The notes under the pieces were generated by a model. That model searched no databases, was not told where the DNA came from, and saw nothing but the letters and a program-made list of their open reading frames with translations. A stretch of 64,000 bases of DNA, taken from positions 1 through 64,000 of the forward strand of contig NZ_JALLAN010000015.1 of NCBI RefSeq assembly GCF_023062595.1. The letters are read 5' to 3'. Shown here one piece after another: positions 16,199 through 26,254 of the stretch (the stretch's first letter is position 1; each line of letters starts with the position of its first letter). The stretch comes from Arthrobacter rhizosphaerae. Lineage in GTDB: Bacteria; Actinomycetota; Actinomycetes; Actinomycetales; Micrococcaceae. Made by a program: the position numbers and the translations under genes.

Positions 16199-16448
16199 TA
16201 TAAGCAGGGAACTGCTCGGGGATGATGGGGACTGTGGTCCGGTTCGTAGAGGACCTGGTCATGGGACTGACTAAGGGATTTTTTTGTGCGCTTGGGATAC
16301 CGGCGCGATTCTCTCGCCATGGGACTAGTCATTCAGACTTCTGTGGGCACTGGCATCTGCCTCCTTTACTGTCTCGCTTTCGTTCCCGGTTCATCGAAAG
16401 AAATCCGTCCCAGGGACAGCTGAATTCCGTGTTGTTCGGGAGGACTGT

Positions 16449-17696
16449 TCAAGCGTCTTCGCCGCTCGTTACTGCGGCGAGCTCAAGGTCGATCGCCCGT
16501 CGGAGGCGGATGATGCCTTCCTCTGCCCGTTCGGGAGTGGTGGAGGCGAAGCAGAGCCGCAGGGCGTCGTCGAACTGTCCGCTCGCGGATAATGCCGGCC
16601 CGGGAATGAAGGCGACGCCTTCGGCGAGTGCCGTCTCAAAGAGCTTCCGGGTGGAGATCCGTGCATCCTCGCCCTGGAGTGTGAGCCAGAGGAAGAAGCC
16701 GCCTTCGGGGTCGGTGGTGGTGATGCGGTCACCGAGATGGCGGCGCAGGCTTTTCTGCATCGCGTCCTTGCGGCGCTTGTACTCCGTGCGCAGGCTCGCA
16801 AGGTGGTTTTCCAGGCCCCCTCGGAGGATGAATTCGGCCACTATTTGCTGAGCGGGAACGTTGGTGCACGTGTCCATGGCCTGCTTGGCGTTGATGACCA
16901 GCTGGCGGAGACCGGGATCCGTGTCCACCCAGCCAACGCGCAGGCCCGGAGCCAGGATCTTAGAGAAAGTGCGGACCGAGAACAGCAATGGATCGCCGGG
17001 GCTGAGTGCTTGGAGGGACGGCAGGTCGTCCCCTTGGAACCGGAGCAGTCCGTAGGGGTCATCGTCGATGATGACGGCGTTCCACTCGTGCGCCAGTTCC
17101 AGCAACTGGTGGCGCCGTTCAAGGGAAAGCGTGGTTCCGGACGGATTCTGGAAGTTCGGGATGGTGTAGATGACCTTCGGGGTCCGGCCCGTGGCGGCAA
17201 CAAGATAGGGGAGTGCCTCCACAATCAGGCCATTCTCGTCGATGGGTGCCTCGAGAAGCTCAGCGCCGTAACTGAGGGCGGTTGCGCTGCCGTTGGTGTA
17301 GGTAGGGCTTTCCACGATCACCAGATCGCCGGGATTGATGAAGATCTTGCACGCAAGGTCAAGGCCCTGCATGCCGCCGGACGTAATGGTCAGGCGGTCC
17401 TCGGAAGTGGGATTCGAGGTGTTGGCAAGGTACTCGACGAGGGCCTTGAGTAGTACGGGTTCGCCTTCGGTGGCGCCATAAGTCATGGAGCTGTGGTTGA
17501 TGACCTGCTCAGCGATATCCCGGAATTCTGCCAAGGGCACAGCCTCATCCGCAGGGGAGCCCATGGCGAAGCGGACAATATCGTGCGTCTGGGCTGCCAA
17601 GAGGGATGTGCTGGAATCAATGATCGACCCGACGAGGCCGGCTGCGCGGTCAGCCAAAGGCAGGGGAGTACGGGTGGCAACGTGGTCAACAGCCAT
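16449..17696 (-). CDS. PLP-dependent aminotransferase, class I (2-aminoadipate transaminase-like)
   Basis: A 415-residue fold-type I aminotransferase like those fused to MocR regulators, but without the DNA-binding part. Visible motifs are LTITSGGMQGLDLACKIF, YTIPNFQNPSGTTLS, IDDDPYG and the PLP lysine in FSKILAPGLRVGW. Start ATG 17696 has AAAGGCGG nearby; an upstream in-frame ATG at 17774 is less likely. It transfers amino groups from an amino acid to a 2-oxo acid; the substrate is unknown. It follows an SDR gene in the leftward catabolic series. Confidence 0.85.
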   Translation of the reverse strand: MAVDHVATRTPLPLADRAAGLVGSIIDSSTSLLAAQTHDIVRFAMGSPADEAVPLAEFRDIAEQVINHSSMTYGATEGEPVLLKALVEYLANTSNPTSEDRLTITSGGMQGLDLACKIFINPGDLVIVESPTYTNGSATALSYGAELLEAPIDENGLIVEALPYLVAATGRTPKVIYTIPNFQNPSGTTLSLERRHQLLELAHEWNAVIIDDDPYGLLRFQGDDLPSLQALSPGDPLLFSVRTFSKILAPGLRVGWVDTDPGLRQLVINAKQAMDTCTNVPAQQIVAEFILRGGLENHLASLRTEYKRRKDAMQKSLRRHLGDRITTTDPEGGFFLWLTLQGEDARISTRKLFETALAEGVAFIPGPALSASGQFDDALRLCFASTTPERAEEGIIRLRRAIDLELAAVTSGEDA

Positions 17697-17812
17697 GGCC
17701 TGACCGCCTTTCTGGGTTTTGATGAATTGGGCGTTTGCGAGACTCCCCATGAGAATGAGGTCCAAACCCTGCATCCTTCGCTGGGACTGGTTGGAGACAG
17801 TGGAGGCGGCAG

Positions 17813-18616
17813 TTATTGGGCGACATAGCCGCCGTCAACGGGGAGCGAGGCGCCGGTGATGTAGGCTGCCTCGGGGCTGGCCAGGTAGGCCACAGCGGCA
17901 GCAACGTCGGCAGGCTCCGCTATGCGCCCCAGTGGGATCGCGCCGGCCACGCGCCGCATGGTTGCATCGGGGTCCGCCTGGCTCGAAAGCCACTCCGCAT
18001 AGAGGGGAGTGTTGGTCATTCCAGGCGCCACCGCGTTGACGCGGATGTTATGCGGTGCCAGTTCGACGGCGGCCGCGGTGGTGAGCGCGAGCATGGCGCC
18101 TTTGCTTGCGCTGTAGATCGACATCGTGGGTACGCCAATGCTGGCCAGACGCGAAGTGATGTTGATGATTGAACCGCCTCCACCCCTTTCGCGCATTGCT
18201 CGGCCGGCAGCCTGCAGGCACCAGATGGAGCCGAAGGTATTCGTCTCGAACGTTTCCCGGACTTCGTCGGTTGGGGTGTCAAGAAGCGGGCCGATGTGGT
18301 CGATCGCCGCGTTGTTCACGAGCACGTCCAGGCCGCCCGCCAGGCGTATCGTCTGGTCCACCAGTGATTCTGCGGCGCCTGGTTGGGTGAGGTCCGCACG
18401 GATGAAGCGCACCCGTCCTTCAAGCTCACGTGCGACGCGTTCACCTCTCTCCACGGAGCGGCCGCTGATGACTACGGTGAAGCCATCATCTGCGAGTCGG
18501 CTGGCGATTTCCGTGCCTATGCCTGAGGTCGCCCCCGTCACCAGCGCGACTCGTCTTTTGGGGGCAGCCCGGCTGGCTCTCGCCACGAGGCTGACAGCAG
18601 GGGTAGTCATAGTCAT
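17813..18616 (-). CDS. Short-chain dehydrogenase/reductase
   Basis: A 267-residue classical SDR. It has the cofactor motif VTGATSGIGTEIA, the LVNNAAIDHIG motif, catalytic Ser (NITSRLAS) and YSASKGA (Tyr-x-x-x-Lys), and the C-terminal PVDGGYVAQ. A cofactor preference for NAD(P)H cannot be settled. GGAGGAACACACA precedes ATG 18616. It is distinct from, but similar in organisation to, the SDR at 21341-22075, with the same YITGASLPVDGGY-type ending. The substrate is unknown; a hydroxy or keto acid intermediate of the island is likely. Confidence 0.87.
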   Translation of the reverse strand: MTMTTPAVSLVARASRAAPKRRVALVTGATSGIGTEIASRLADDGFTVVISGRSVERGERVARELEGRVRFIRADLTQPGAAESLVDQTIRLAGGLDVLVNNAAIDHIGPLLDTPTDEVRETFETNTFGSIWCLQAAGRAMRERGGGGSIINITSRLASIGVPTMSIYSASKGAMLALTTAAAVELAPHNIRVNAVAPGMTNTPLYAEWLSSQADPDATMRRVAGAIPLGRIAEPADVAAAVAYLASPEAAYITGASLPVDGGYVAQ

Positions 18617-18787
18617 TGTGTGTTCCTCCGAGACTGAGGGAAGGGCCCCCTCAAGGCATCAAGTCCAAGTCGCCTCAAGCATATGAAGCGGAAGCCTTGC
18701 GAAGAATGGGCCACGACTTGGCCTTATCCTTAAGCTGGGCTTAAGGGTCCGACACGGATCTTCGCTGTTGGGATCCGGCGTGAGGGC

Positions 18788-19708
18788 CTACTCCAAATCG
18801 CTGGCGGGGCACTCGGAAGCGGCTGCCTGCAGGTGCTTCAGCACAGCTGCGACCGCAGGCCGAGAATGTCCACCACGGCGCGTGACCGCGTAAACGTCGC
18901 GGTGGAGCTCCTGCCCCACCGGTCCGGGCCATTCAAAACGGACCGAAGGCTCGGGAAGCGGTGCCGTAGGACCAAAGAAGACCATCCGGGGAATCAAAGC
19001 GGCGGCCATGCCGGCAACTACGAGGCCGTGGTGGAGTCGCAGATCCGGGGATTCGAACCGAACCCGCGGCTCGAATCCAGCATCACGGCAGACTCGCCTG
19101 GCCCACGCGGATGCGTCACTGTCGGCGGCCTCGAAAACCCAGGGGATGTCGGCAAGTTCCCGGACCGAGTCGACCTCCAAAGGCAGGTAGGCGTCGATGC
19201 GGTCCCGCAAAAGGTGAATCGAGGACATCTCAGGGTCCACTCGCCGGGGTGTATTCGGATATTCGTCAATGACCGCTATGTCTGCTCGGCGCCCGGAGAC
19301 AGCATCCAGCGCATCAGCGGGTTCCACCTGATCAAAATTCACGACGACATCCTGATGAGTTGCGGCCAATCGACGCAGCACATCCGGGAGATAGCGGAGA
19401 GCGAAGGTGCCAAATGCGACCACGCGTACACTTCCCTGAACCCGGCGCCGCCGACTCTCGATCTCGGACTCGGCTTCCTCCAGGATGGCCAGAACTTCGT
19501 TTCCTCGACTGGCAAGCTTCTGGCCGATGTCGGTGAGTCGAATGTTTCGACCGATCTGTTCAAGAAGGTTCATTCCAACATCGGCTTCAAGCTTGGTCAG
19601 CTGCTGTGAGATTGCCGAAGAACTGATGCCGACCGCCCGGGATACCGCCGCGATGCTGCCCCGGGCCTCCAACTCGCGGAGCAGGATCAGACGACGTACT
19701 TCAAGCAT
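18788..19708 (-). CDS. LysR family regulator
   Basis: A 306-residue LysR protein. The DNA-binding part is short-headed (MLEVRRLILLRELEARGSIAAVSRAVGISSSAISQQLTKLEADVGMNLLEQ), a form shared with the LysR at 45773-46666. The effector domain runs from about residue 90. GGAGGAGG lies eight bases before the start. It is embedded in the leftward series between the semialdehyde dehydrogenase and the SDR, so it could be read from the upstream operon or control the genes after it. Confidence 0.87.
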   Translation of the reverse strand: MLEVRRLILLRELEARGSIAAVSRAVGISSSAISQQLTKLEADVGMNLLEQIGRNIRLTDIGQKLASRGNEVLAILEEAESEIESRRRRVQGSVRVVAFGTFALRYLPDVLRRLAATHQDVVVNFDQVEPADALDAVSGRRADIAVIDEYPNTPRRVDPEMSSIHLLRDRIDAYLPLEVDSVRELADIPWVFEAADSDASAWARRVCRDAGFEPRVRFESPDLRLHHGLVVAGMAAALIPRMVFFGPTAPLPEPSVRFEWPGPVGQELHRDVYAVTRRGGHSRPAVAAVLKHLQAAASECPASDLE

Positions 19709-19792
19709 CCGGCTGCCTCCTCCTCCGTTGACCGACCTGGTTACCTTTGAGCATCACACCTGGTGGCTTTTAGGCAGCCGTCATCCCGGTTG

Positions 19793-21268
19793 CTACCGGG
19801 TACTTTTGTTGGCCGTGACTGCCAGCGCCGTGTATTTGATTTCGAGGAATTCTTCGATCCCGATCTTGCCGCCTTCACGTCCCAGCCCTGACTGCTTCAC
19901 GCCTCCGAAGGGTGCTGCGGGGTTGGACACAAGGCCCGTGTTCAGTCCGACCATGCCAACTTCCAGTTCGGCGGAGAAGCGGAGTGCCTTGTCCAGGTTT
20001 TCGGTGAAGACGTAGCCGACGAGGCCCCATTCGGTGTCGTTGGCGAGGCGGAGCACCTCGTCTTCGCTGTCGAACGCCGTGATGGCTGCCACCGGTCCGA
20101 AGATCTCGGTGTTCATCAGGTCCGCGTCCGGGGTGATGTCGGTCAGGACTGTGGGGGTGTAGAAGTAGCCGGAGCCCTCCGGGCGGCTTCCTCCGGTCAG
20201 GATGCGCCCACCCTTGGAAACGGCATCAGCCACCAGGCTCTCAACCTTGTCCAGGCCCTTTTGCTCGATAAGGGGTCCGACGTCGATGCCCTCCAGAGCG
20301 CCGTTGCCAACCCGCAGTTCGGAGATCTTCTTGGCGAACTTCTCGCCGAATTCTTCGACGACGGAACGGTGCACGAAGAACCGGTTGGCGGCCGTGCAGG
20401 CTTCGCCCATGTTGCGCATCTTGGCCTTCATGGCCCCGTCGACTGCCTTCTCGATGTCGGCGTCGGCCAGGACGATGAACGGGGCGTTGCCGCCCAGTTC
20501 CATGGAGGAGCGCATCACATTGTCGGCGGCCTGGCGCAGCAGGATCTTGCCGACCTCGGTGGAGCCGGTGAAGCTGATCTTGCGTGCGATGCCGCTGCCC
20601 ATCCAGGTCCCCACAACGGTGGAGGCGCTGGAGGTGGTGACGACGTTAAGCACACCGTCGGGCAGGCCTGCCTGGCGGAAGATGTCCACCAGGGCGAGGG
20701 ATGTCAGCGGAGTCAGTTCGGCGGGCTTGAAGACCATAGTGCAGCCTGCTGCGATGGCGGGGGCGATCTTGCGGGTGCCCATGGCCAGGGGAAAGTTCCA
20801 GGGGGTGACCAGCACGCAGGGTCCGACTGGTTCCTTGGTGATCATGATCCGGGTGTTGCCGTCAGTGGAGGTGGCGTGGTCGCCCCCGACGCGGACGGCT
20901 TCTTCGGAGAACCAGCGAAGCATTTCGGCGCCGTAGGCGACTTCGCCCTTTGCCTCGGCAAAGGGTTTGCCCATCTCGGTGGTCATGATGGCAGCCAGGC
21001 GGTCCGTGTTGGCGATGACCAGTTCGAAGGCGCGCCTCAGGATGTCGGCCCGCTCCCGGGGCGTGGACTTCGCCCATTCCCTTTGTACCCGGCCTGCGGC
21101 CTCGATGGCTGCGCGGGCTTCTTCCGCGCTGCCATCGGCGACGTGGGCGATTATTTCATGAGTGGCCGGGTTCTCCACAGGGAAGGTGGCGCCGCCGGCG
21201 GCCTTCCGCCAAGCGCCATCGATGAAGAGTTCGGTGTGAAGACCCGAGGGGTCGAATGAGGTGCTCAT
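19793..21268 (-). CDS. gabD: NAD(P)-dependent succinate-semialdehyde dehydrogenase family protein
   Basis: A 491-residue aldehyde dehydrogenase of the GabD type. It has TPWNFPLAMGTRKIAPAIAAGC, FTGSTEVGK, catalytic glutamate in MELGGNAPFIV and nucleophile cysteine in MGEACTAANRFF. It oxidises succinate semialdehyde or a related omega-semialdehyde to the acid. It is a full-length match to the second GabD-like protein at 42855-44345. It lies 72 bp after an SDR gene in the operon that starts with the flavin oxidase at 26235. Confidence 0.88.
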   Translation of the reverse strand: MSTSFDPSGLHTELFIDGAWRKAAGGATFPVENPATHEIIAHVADGSAEEARAAIEAAGRVQREWAKSTPRERADILRRAFELVIANTDRLAAIMTTEMGKPFAEAKGEVAYGAEMLRWFSEEAVRVGGDHATSTDGNTRIMITKEPVGPCVLVTPWNFPLAMGTRKIAPAIAAGCTMVFKPAELTPLTSLALVDIFRQAGLPDGVLNVVTTSSASTVVGTWMGSGIARKISFTGSTEVGKILLRQAADNVMRSSMELGGNAPFIVLADADIEKAVDGAMKAKMRNMGEACTAANRFFVHRSVVEEFGEKFAKKISELRVGNGALEGIDVGPLIEQKGLDKVESLVADAVSKGGRILTGGSRPEGSGYFYTPTVLTDITPDADLMNTEIFGPVAAITAFDSEDEVLRLANDTEWGLVGYVFTENLDKALRFSAELEVGMVGLNTGLVSNPAAPFGGVKQSGLGREGGKIGIEEFLEIKYTALAVTANKSTR

Positions 21269-21340
21269 TTCACGCTTTCAAGGGTTGAGGAAGGGAATTG
21301 TCGGAGGGGTCCGCTGGGATTTCAAGGCGGAGGGGGTTCG

Positions 21341-22075
21341 TCAGAAGGCGGTATATCCGCCGTCGACGGGGAGAACCGCGCCGGTGACATAGGAGGATTC
21401 CGGTGAGGCCATGAAGAGAACGGCGTCAGCGATCTCTTCTGGACTGGCAAGCCGCTGGAGCGGGATCTGGGCCTCTCGCTGGCGGCGGTAGGCATCGGGA
21501 TCAGGCCTGCGCTGAATCGAAGCTTCGATGATCGGGGTGGCGGTCAGGCCCGGGGCGACGACGTTGACGCGGATGTTGCGTGAGGCCCATTCGATCGCGG
21601 CGCCCTTGGCAAGCATGATGAGCCCACCTTTGGCCGCGGAGTACAGGACCTGATTGGCCATGCCGACCATGCCAAGCCGCGAACTGACCAGGACGAAAGA
21701 GCCTCCGGCGGCGGGCATCAGCGGCGCGAAGTGCTTCATCACCAGGAACGAGCTGAGCAGGTTGCTGTGGAGCACGTTCTTCGCGTCCTCGTGGGCCATC
21801 TCTGTCAGCGGGCCGCTGACCTGCAGTCCGTGGTTGAGGACGACGACGTCGACAGTGCCGAAAGACTCTGCGGCCTGCCGGGCCAGGCTCTCGACGAACG
21901 CCTCCTCGTTGAGGTCTCCCGGGACGTACAGGTCCTCGGGTTGGGCGCTGTCGAGTTGCTCCCTGCGGCCGGTAAGCAGCAAGCGGGCACCTTCGCGGCG
22001 GAAATGGGAACTTACTGCCTCCCCGATTCCGCTGCTGGCACCAGTCACCACGGCGGTTGTCTTATCAAGTCTCAT
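21341..22075 (-). CDS. Short-chain dehydrogenase/reductase
   Basis: A 244-residue SDR with VVTGASSGIGEAVSSHF, VVLNHGLQVSG (an unusual replacement of the common NNAG motif), VSSRLGMVG, YSAAKGGLIML and VTGAVLPVDGGYTAF. ATG 22075 follows AAAAGGGGTAACAAAC; an in-frame codon 78 bases upstream has no ribosome site. It belongs to the transporter/oxidase operon, separated from the binding protein by a terminator-like hairpin, so it may be transcribed at a reduced level. The substrate is unknown. Confidence 0.86.
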   Translation of the reverse strand: MRLDKTTAVVTGASSGIGEAVSSHFRREGARLLLTGRREQLDSAQPEDLYVPGDLNEEAFVESLARQAAESFGTVDVVVLNHGLQVSGPLTEMAHEDAKNVLHSNLLSSFLVMKHFAPLMPAAGGSFVLVSSRLGMVGMANQVLYSAAKGGLIMLAKGAAIEWASRNIRVNVVAPGLTATPIIEASIQRRPDPDAYRRQREAQIPLQRLASPEEIADAVLFMASPESSYVTGAVLPVDGGYTAF

Positions 22076-22161
22076 GTTTGTTACCCCTTTTGGGAAAAAT
22101 CTCTTGCTCGGACGCTGATCCGTTCTCGACGGATTAGCTGAGGAGTAGGGCACCGACTGAG

Positions 22162-22201
22162 AGGGGCATCCGGCACGTCAACTGACGCACCGGATGCCCC
22201 T
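22162..22201 (-). terminator. Hairpin between binding-protein and SDR genes
   Basis: AGGGGCATCCGG pairs perfectly with CCGGATGCCCCT across a 16-base loop. It sits after the binding-protein stop on the minus strand and probably partly terminates or attenuates the operon. Confidence 0.6.
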
Positions 22202-22246
22202 ACTCATCAGGACCGGAGAAGGTATTGCTCCTGTCCTATTTGGCTA

Positions 22247-23263
22247 CTACTTGGCTGGCTGCGGTGCGAGGGGAGGGCTCGGAATTTCCTTGTAGGAGTC
22301 GAGGTACTTGGCGTCGAGGATGGCGGATTCCATGCCCCATTTGGTCAGAATCTCCTTGTATTCAGGCAGTGTGGAAAAGTGCTTGATGGCTGCTACGACT
22401 GCCGGGGTCAGTTCAGAATCCTTCGGGAGCGCCATGGAGAGTACGGTTCCGGGGATTCTGGCTCCCAATTCGACCTCGTTGGGGTTCTGCTTGGCTGCCC
22501 AGCCTGCACCCACCGCGTCTGTGTAGGCCGCGTCCACCTGGCCACTGCGCAACTGAAGGTACATCTCCTGCTGATTCGGGACGGAGATAAGGTTGATGGC
22601 CGGTTTCCCGTTGGCCTCACACTCTGCGCTGTAAGCCGGTCCCTTCGTTACCGCCTGGGTGCTTCCCAGGGTCACGGCAACCTTGTGCCCGCACATGGTT
22701 TTCTCCCCGATGTTGAGAGGATTTCCTACCTTCGTGGCAATTCCGAATCCGCCGCGGGCGTAACCGACCAGGTCAATCACTTCCAAACGAGGCAGGGTCA
22801 CGCCCATGTCTGCGATGGCAGCGTCGAAGCGTTTGGCCTGCAGCCCGGGGATGAGCGCATCGAAGGTGGTGCTCTTATGGGAAATCTGGATGTCCAGGAT
22901 CCTTCCCAGTGCGCGCGATATGTCCGCGTTCATCCCGACATAACTATGCCCGTCCGTGCTGACGAAGGTGGTGGGGGCAGCTGTTGGGCTGACGCCGAAA
23001 ACGATGACGCCTTTGTCACGGATCTTCTTGGGTACGAGGGAGGCCGCCGTTGCATCGGACTTGATGCTGGCTACGCTGGTGTACTCCTTGACGGTGCTTG
23101 GGTCAGCGGGTTCCGGCATCGCGCCCTCGACTTCAATCCGCTTGTTGGATTCAGAGGGCTCGGTGGATGCCGCAGTTCCGCCGCATGCTGTCAGCGCCAG
23201 CACGACGGCGGCAAATCCGGCACTGAGGACGAGCCGGCGATTGTTGGAGTTTTTGAGTTTCAT
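22247..23263 (-). CDS. Amino-acid-type ABC transporter substrate-binding lipoprotein (second paralogue)
   Basis: A 338-residue lipoprotein with lipobox LTACGG (cysteine near residue 27), then the family-3 solute-binding domain (VIVFGVSPTAAPTTF .. GMNADISRALGRIL .. FDAAIADMGV .. CGHKVAVTLGSTQAVTKGPAYSAEC). It is clearly homologous to 15164-16174 throughout. ATPase and permease genes lie directly upstream, making this the cognate receptor of a complete polar amino acid or amine importer. A hairpin precedes it, a common arrangement for raising binding-protein mRNA over transporter mRNA. Confidence 0.9.
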   Translation of the reverse strand: MKLKNSNNRRLVLSAGFAAVVLALTACGGTAASTEPSESNKRIEVEGAMPEPADPSTVKEYTSVASIKSDATAASLVPKKIRDKGVIVFGVSPTAAPTTFVSTDGHSYVGMNADISRALGRILDIQISHKSTTFDALIPGLQAKRFDAAIADMGVTLPRLEVIDLVGYARGGFGIATKVGNPLNIGEKTMCGHKVAVTLGSTQAVTKGPAYSAECEANGKPAINLISVPNQQEMYLQLRSGQVDAAYTDAVGAGWAAKQNPNEVELGARIPGTVLSMALPKDSELTPAVVAAIKHFSTLPEYKEILTKWGMESAILDAKYLDSYKEIPSPPLAPQPAK

Positions 23264-23309
23264 GGATCAGGCCTAACTTGTTGGGGATGCTAACTGCTGG
23301 GGGTGCCTG

Positions 23310-23336
23310 CCGGGAGAGTCTTCGGTGACTTCCCGG
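23310..23336 (-). terminator. Intergenic hairpin between ABC ATPase and binding protein
   Basis: GCCGGGA and AGTC pair with GACT and TCCCGGC around a TTCG tetraloop region, with one bulge. It lies between the ATPase stop and the binding-protein start, suiting mRNA processing or attenuation rather than full termination. Confidence 0.45.
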
Positions 23337-23351
23337 CGGAATTAACAGGTA

Positions 23352-24119
23352 TTAGAGAACCTGGCTGAGGAAGTCTTTGGTCCGGCTGTTTTTAGGGTTG
23401 AGGAGTACCTCGGCAGGGTTGCCTTGCTCGACGATGACTCCCCCGTCCAGGAATACGATTTCGTCCCCCACTTCCCGGGCGAAGCCGATTTCGTGTGTGA
23501 CGACGACCATGCTGGTTCCTCCCGTGGCGAGTTCCTTCATGACATCCAGGACCTCACCCACAAGTTCGGGGTCAAGAGCGGATGTTGGTTCGTCGAAAAG
23601 CATCATTTCGGGGTTCATGGCAAGGGCCCGGGCAATGGCAACCCGTTGCTGTTGTCCGCCGGAGAGTTGGCTGGGGTAGTGGTCCGACTTGTTTTCCAGG
23701 CCTACCCTTTTCAGCAGGGCATGGGCGCGTTTCACGATGTCGCTCTTGTTCTCCTTTTTCACCCAGCCAGGTGCGGCGCACACGTTTTCAAGCGCTGTCA
23801 TGTGGGGGAAGAGGTTGAACTTTTGAAAGACCATTCCGATGCGGGAACGTTGCCGGGCGATGCCGTTCTCGTTCAGCTCATGGTATTTATTGTTTCTGAA
23901 TTCATAACCCATGCGTTCGCCATTGACGAAGATGCTTCCGCCATCTGGTTTCTCCAGAAGATTCATGCAACGCAGCATGGTTGATTTACCTGAGCCGCTG
24001 GGCCCTAAAAGGCAGACAACATCCCCGCGGTTCATCGAGAAATCGATCCCCGACAATACCGTATTGTCGCCAAAGTGTTTGTGCAGGTTCTTGACTTCGA
24101 GAACTTTATCGGCAGTCAT
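23352..24119 (-). CDS. ABC transporter ATP-binding protein, polar amino acid type
   Basis: A 255-residue ATPase of the GlnQ/HisP group. Walker A is GPSGSGKST; the Q-loop is [10 protein letters not shown]; the signature [15 protein letters not shown]; Walker [14 protein letters not shown]; and the H-loop [12 protein letters not shown]. It acts as a cytoplasmic dimer energising uptake. It overlaps the permease gene by one base (stop/start at 24119), showing tight coupling. Confidence 0.93.
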   Translation of the reverse strand: MTADKVLEVKNLHKHFGDNTVLSGIDFSMNRGDVVCLLGPSGSGKSTMLRCMNLLEKPDGGSIFVNGERMGYEFRNNKYHELNENGIARQRSRIGMVFQKFNLFPHMTALENVCAAPGWVKKENKSDIVKRAHALLKRVGLENKSDHYPSQLSGGQQQRVAIARALAMNPEMMLFDEPTSALDPELVGEVLDVMKELATGGTSMVVVTHEIGFAREVGDEIVFLDGGVIVEQGNPAEVLLNPKNSRTKDFLSQVL

Positions 24120-25075
24120 CAGTTGTTGTTGCTTTCTTGTAGGGCCACAATCGGCTGACCGGTTTTGCGTTTCAACACAGCGTTTCGAGGCGTGAATCCC
24201 CGGGCGAGCCGCCGTTCGATACGGCTCTGGAAATAGCTCAGGATCGAGGTGATGAACAGGTACCAGAGTCCAGCGACAGTCAAAAGGGGAATGGTTTGGT
24301 AATTGGAGGCGTAAATCAGCTGCGCGCTGTGCAGGAGGTCAGCGATACCAACAACACTCACCAGAGAGGTGGCCTTCAGCAGCGAAATGAGCTGGTTGCC
24401 TGTGGGAGGGATGATCATTCTCATGGCCTGGGGTATGAGAATCCTCAGCGTATTGAACCTGCCCATACCGAGAGCTTTCGCCGCTTCGGTCTGACCGGGG
24501 TCCACGCCCAGGAACCCGCCCCTGGTGATCTCAGCCATGTAGGCCGCCTCGTTCAACGTCAAGCAGAGGATGGCCGCCACAATGGGGGTCATGACAGTAT
24601 TTGTGTCCACTTGGAAGAACGTAATCCCGAACGGAAGCTCCATACCCAGCGTCGGATATAGTGCAGACAAATTGAACCAGAAAATAAGCTGAACAAGAAC
24701 CGGCGTGGCTCGGAAGAACCACACGTAAAAGCCCGCCATGGAATTAAGCAGCCTGTTCTTGGACATTCTCATAATGCCGATCACGCCACCGAGCGCCGTC
24801 CCCAGCACCATACAGACGACGGTCAACCAAAGGGTAAGAAATATGCCCTCAAGGATAGTCTTGGTGGTGAAGTACTCAGCCACTACATCCCAGCGAAGAT
24901 TCTCATTCAGCACAACTGAGATGAGCAGTGCCAGTGCAATTCCTGCGACTAAAATTGAGGCCACGATTTTTGCGACGTGACGTCGGGGAACAATGGGGAA
25001 TGAGTCTTCGGAAACCTCCCCTCCGGGAGACGATACTTGGTCGCGATTATCTTCTTTGCTTTGAACACTATGCAT
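24119..25075 (-). CDS. ABC transporter permease, polar amino acid type
   Basis: A 318-residue HisM/GlnP-type permease. A 35-residue polar N-terminus precedes about six membrane segments, starting with [19 protein letters not shown]. The cytoplasmic coupling loop reads [38 protein letters not shown], matching the EAA motif. Only one permease gene is present, so the channel is probably a homodimer. It lies two bases after the flavin oxidase gene. Confidence 0.92.
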   Translation of the reverse strand: MHSVQSKEDNRDQVSSPGGEVSEDSFPIVPRRHVAKIVASILVAGIALALLISVVLNENLRWDVVAEYFTTKTILEGIFLTLWLTVVCMVLGTALGGVIGIMRMSKNRLLNSMAGFYVWFFRATPVLVQLIFWFNLSALYPTLGMELPFGITFFQVDTNTVMTPIVAAILCLTLNEAAYMAEITRGGFLGVDPGQTEAAKALGMGRFNTLRILIPQAMRMIIPPTGNQLISLLKATSLVSVVGIADLLHSAQLIYASNYQTIPLLTVAGLWYLFITSILSYFQSRIERRLARGFTPRNAVLKRKTGQPIVALQESNNN

Positions 25076-25077
25076 AG

Positions 25078-26235
25078 TTATCGTGCCTTACCTGCGTGGG
25101 TTCCGATCGAGCGCGAAGGCTCCATGAATTGAAATTGTCTGTCATTTTTCCCTTGAACCATGTCGGCTGCGATTCGTCCGATTCCCGGGCACATTTTGAA
25201 GCCGAAGCCTGCAAACCCGTTGGCCAGAAGAATGTTTTCGCTGCGGGGTAGGAAGCCAAGGAAAGGGATCCAGTCATCCACGTAGAAGTCTGCCCAGGCG
25301 CCAGCCCTTATCGGACTCTTGTTGAGTCCGGGAAAGTATCGGGCGACGTGCCTCTCCATGTACTGAATCTCCTCTACCGTCTGGCCGCGGAAGTAGTCAT
25401 CAGGTCCGGTCATCTGAGTGGGCGCTCCACCGGGAGCGATTTTGACGGACCCTCCGCCATCCAGGCTTGGTGCACCATAGAGAGTCCCATCAGCGACTAA
25501 GCGCTGAAAGACTGGAAAGCTTTCCGCGCTGAAGTCATGCCCGGGTAGGGGGCTGAACCAGGTCAGTTTGATACGGCCGGCACGGCTTTTGGTGCGAAGC
25601 TCGGGAGTGAGATGTTCCCCGGACCATGAACCGGTGGTTACGATGACCTTTTTGGCCGTCCACTCGTTTTCACCGTCGGTCATCACCACGCCGTCTACCG
25701 AGGCATGCTGAATGCTGACCTTTGAGTAGTCGTGGATCTGGGCTCCCAGAGCCTTTGCGCGTGCTACTGCAGTCAGCACCGCCTGCTCGCAACGTATATA
25801 TCCCTGGGTAGCGTCGAACATTCCGATCTCGTCGTGGTCCAGCTGATGTTCTGGAAAGCGGTTCTCCATGTCCAGCTGGCTCAGGTATTCCACCTCCACG
25901 CCGGCCTTTTCTGACGCTACCCTCGCGGCAACCATCCTTGAATCCTCAGAACGGCCAATCATGAGGCCGCCGGTTTCTGTCAGGATCTGGATGTCCGAGA
26001 ACTCTTGCAACCTCTCCCACCGTGCGTGAGCCAGCTTTATCACCGGCGTATATTCCGGGCCGCTGGTCTGCATCCGCCTGAAGAGCCGCGTCTCGCCACC
26101 AACAGCTCCACGATCGTGGCCGATTCCAAACTGCTCAAACCCAACGACATCCAAGCCGTCTTCCGCGAGCTGCCATAGTGCCATGCTCCCCATGGCCCCC
26201 AAACCGATTACGGCAACGTCGAACTCCGTACGCAT
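25078..26235 (-). CDS. MSOX/MTOX-family FAD-dependent amine oxidase lacking the covalent-flavin cysteine
   Basis: A 385-residue flavoprotein with an N-terminal Rossmann motif (VAVIGLGAMGSMALWQLAEDGLDVVGFE), GGETRLFRRMQ, and a C-terminal NGFAGFGFKMCPGIG flavin-binding stretch. Length and motifs match monomeric sarcosine oxidase and N-methyltryptophan oxidase, which oxidise N-methyl or secondary amines to imine and H2O2. Where these enzymes carry the cysteine that binds FAD covalently, this protein has Trp314 in AGAWADFY, so flavin binding is probably non-covalent. It heads the operon with the importer; a GntR-type motif lies ~220 bp upstream. Confidence 0.85.
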   Translation of the reverse strand: MRTEFDVAVIGLGAMGSMALWQLAEDGLDVVGFEQFGIGHDRGAVGGETRLFRRMQTSGPEYTPVIKLAHARWERLQEFSDIQILTETGGLMIGRSEDSRMVAARVASEKAGVEVEYLSQLDMENRFPEHQLDHDEIGMFDATQGYIRCEQAVLTAVARAKALGAQIHDYSKVSIQHASVDGVVMTDGENEWTAKKVIVTTGSWSGEHLTPELRTKSRAGRIKLTWFSPLPGHDFSAESFPVFQRLVADGTLYGAPSLDGGGSVKIAPGGAPTQMTGPDDYFRGQTVEEIQYMERHVARYFPGLNKSPIRAGAWADFYVDDWIPFLGFLPRSENILLANGFAGFGFKMCPGIGRIAADMVQGKNDRQFQFMEPSRSIGTHAGKAR

Positions 26236-26254
26236 AAAAATCCTTCTTGCTGTT

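Noticed and set aside
20202-21259. Long plus-strand frames of 244 and 332 codons opposite gabD
   Set aside because: They are antisense shadows of a GC-rich aldehyde dehydrogenase gene; composition is dominated by Gly/Asp/Val repeats typical of such shadows.
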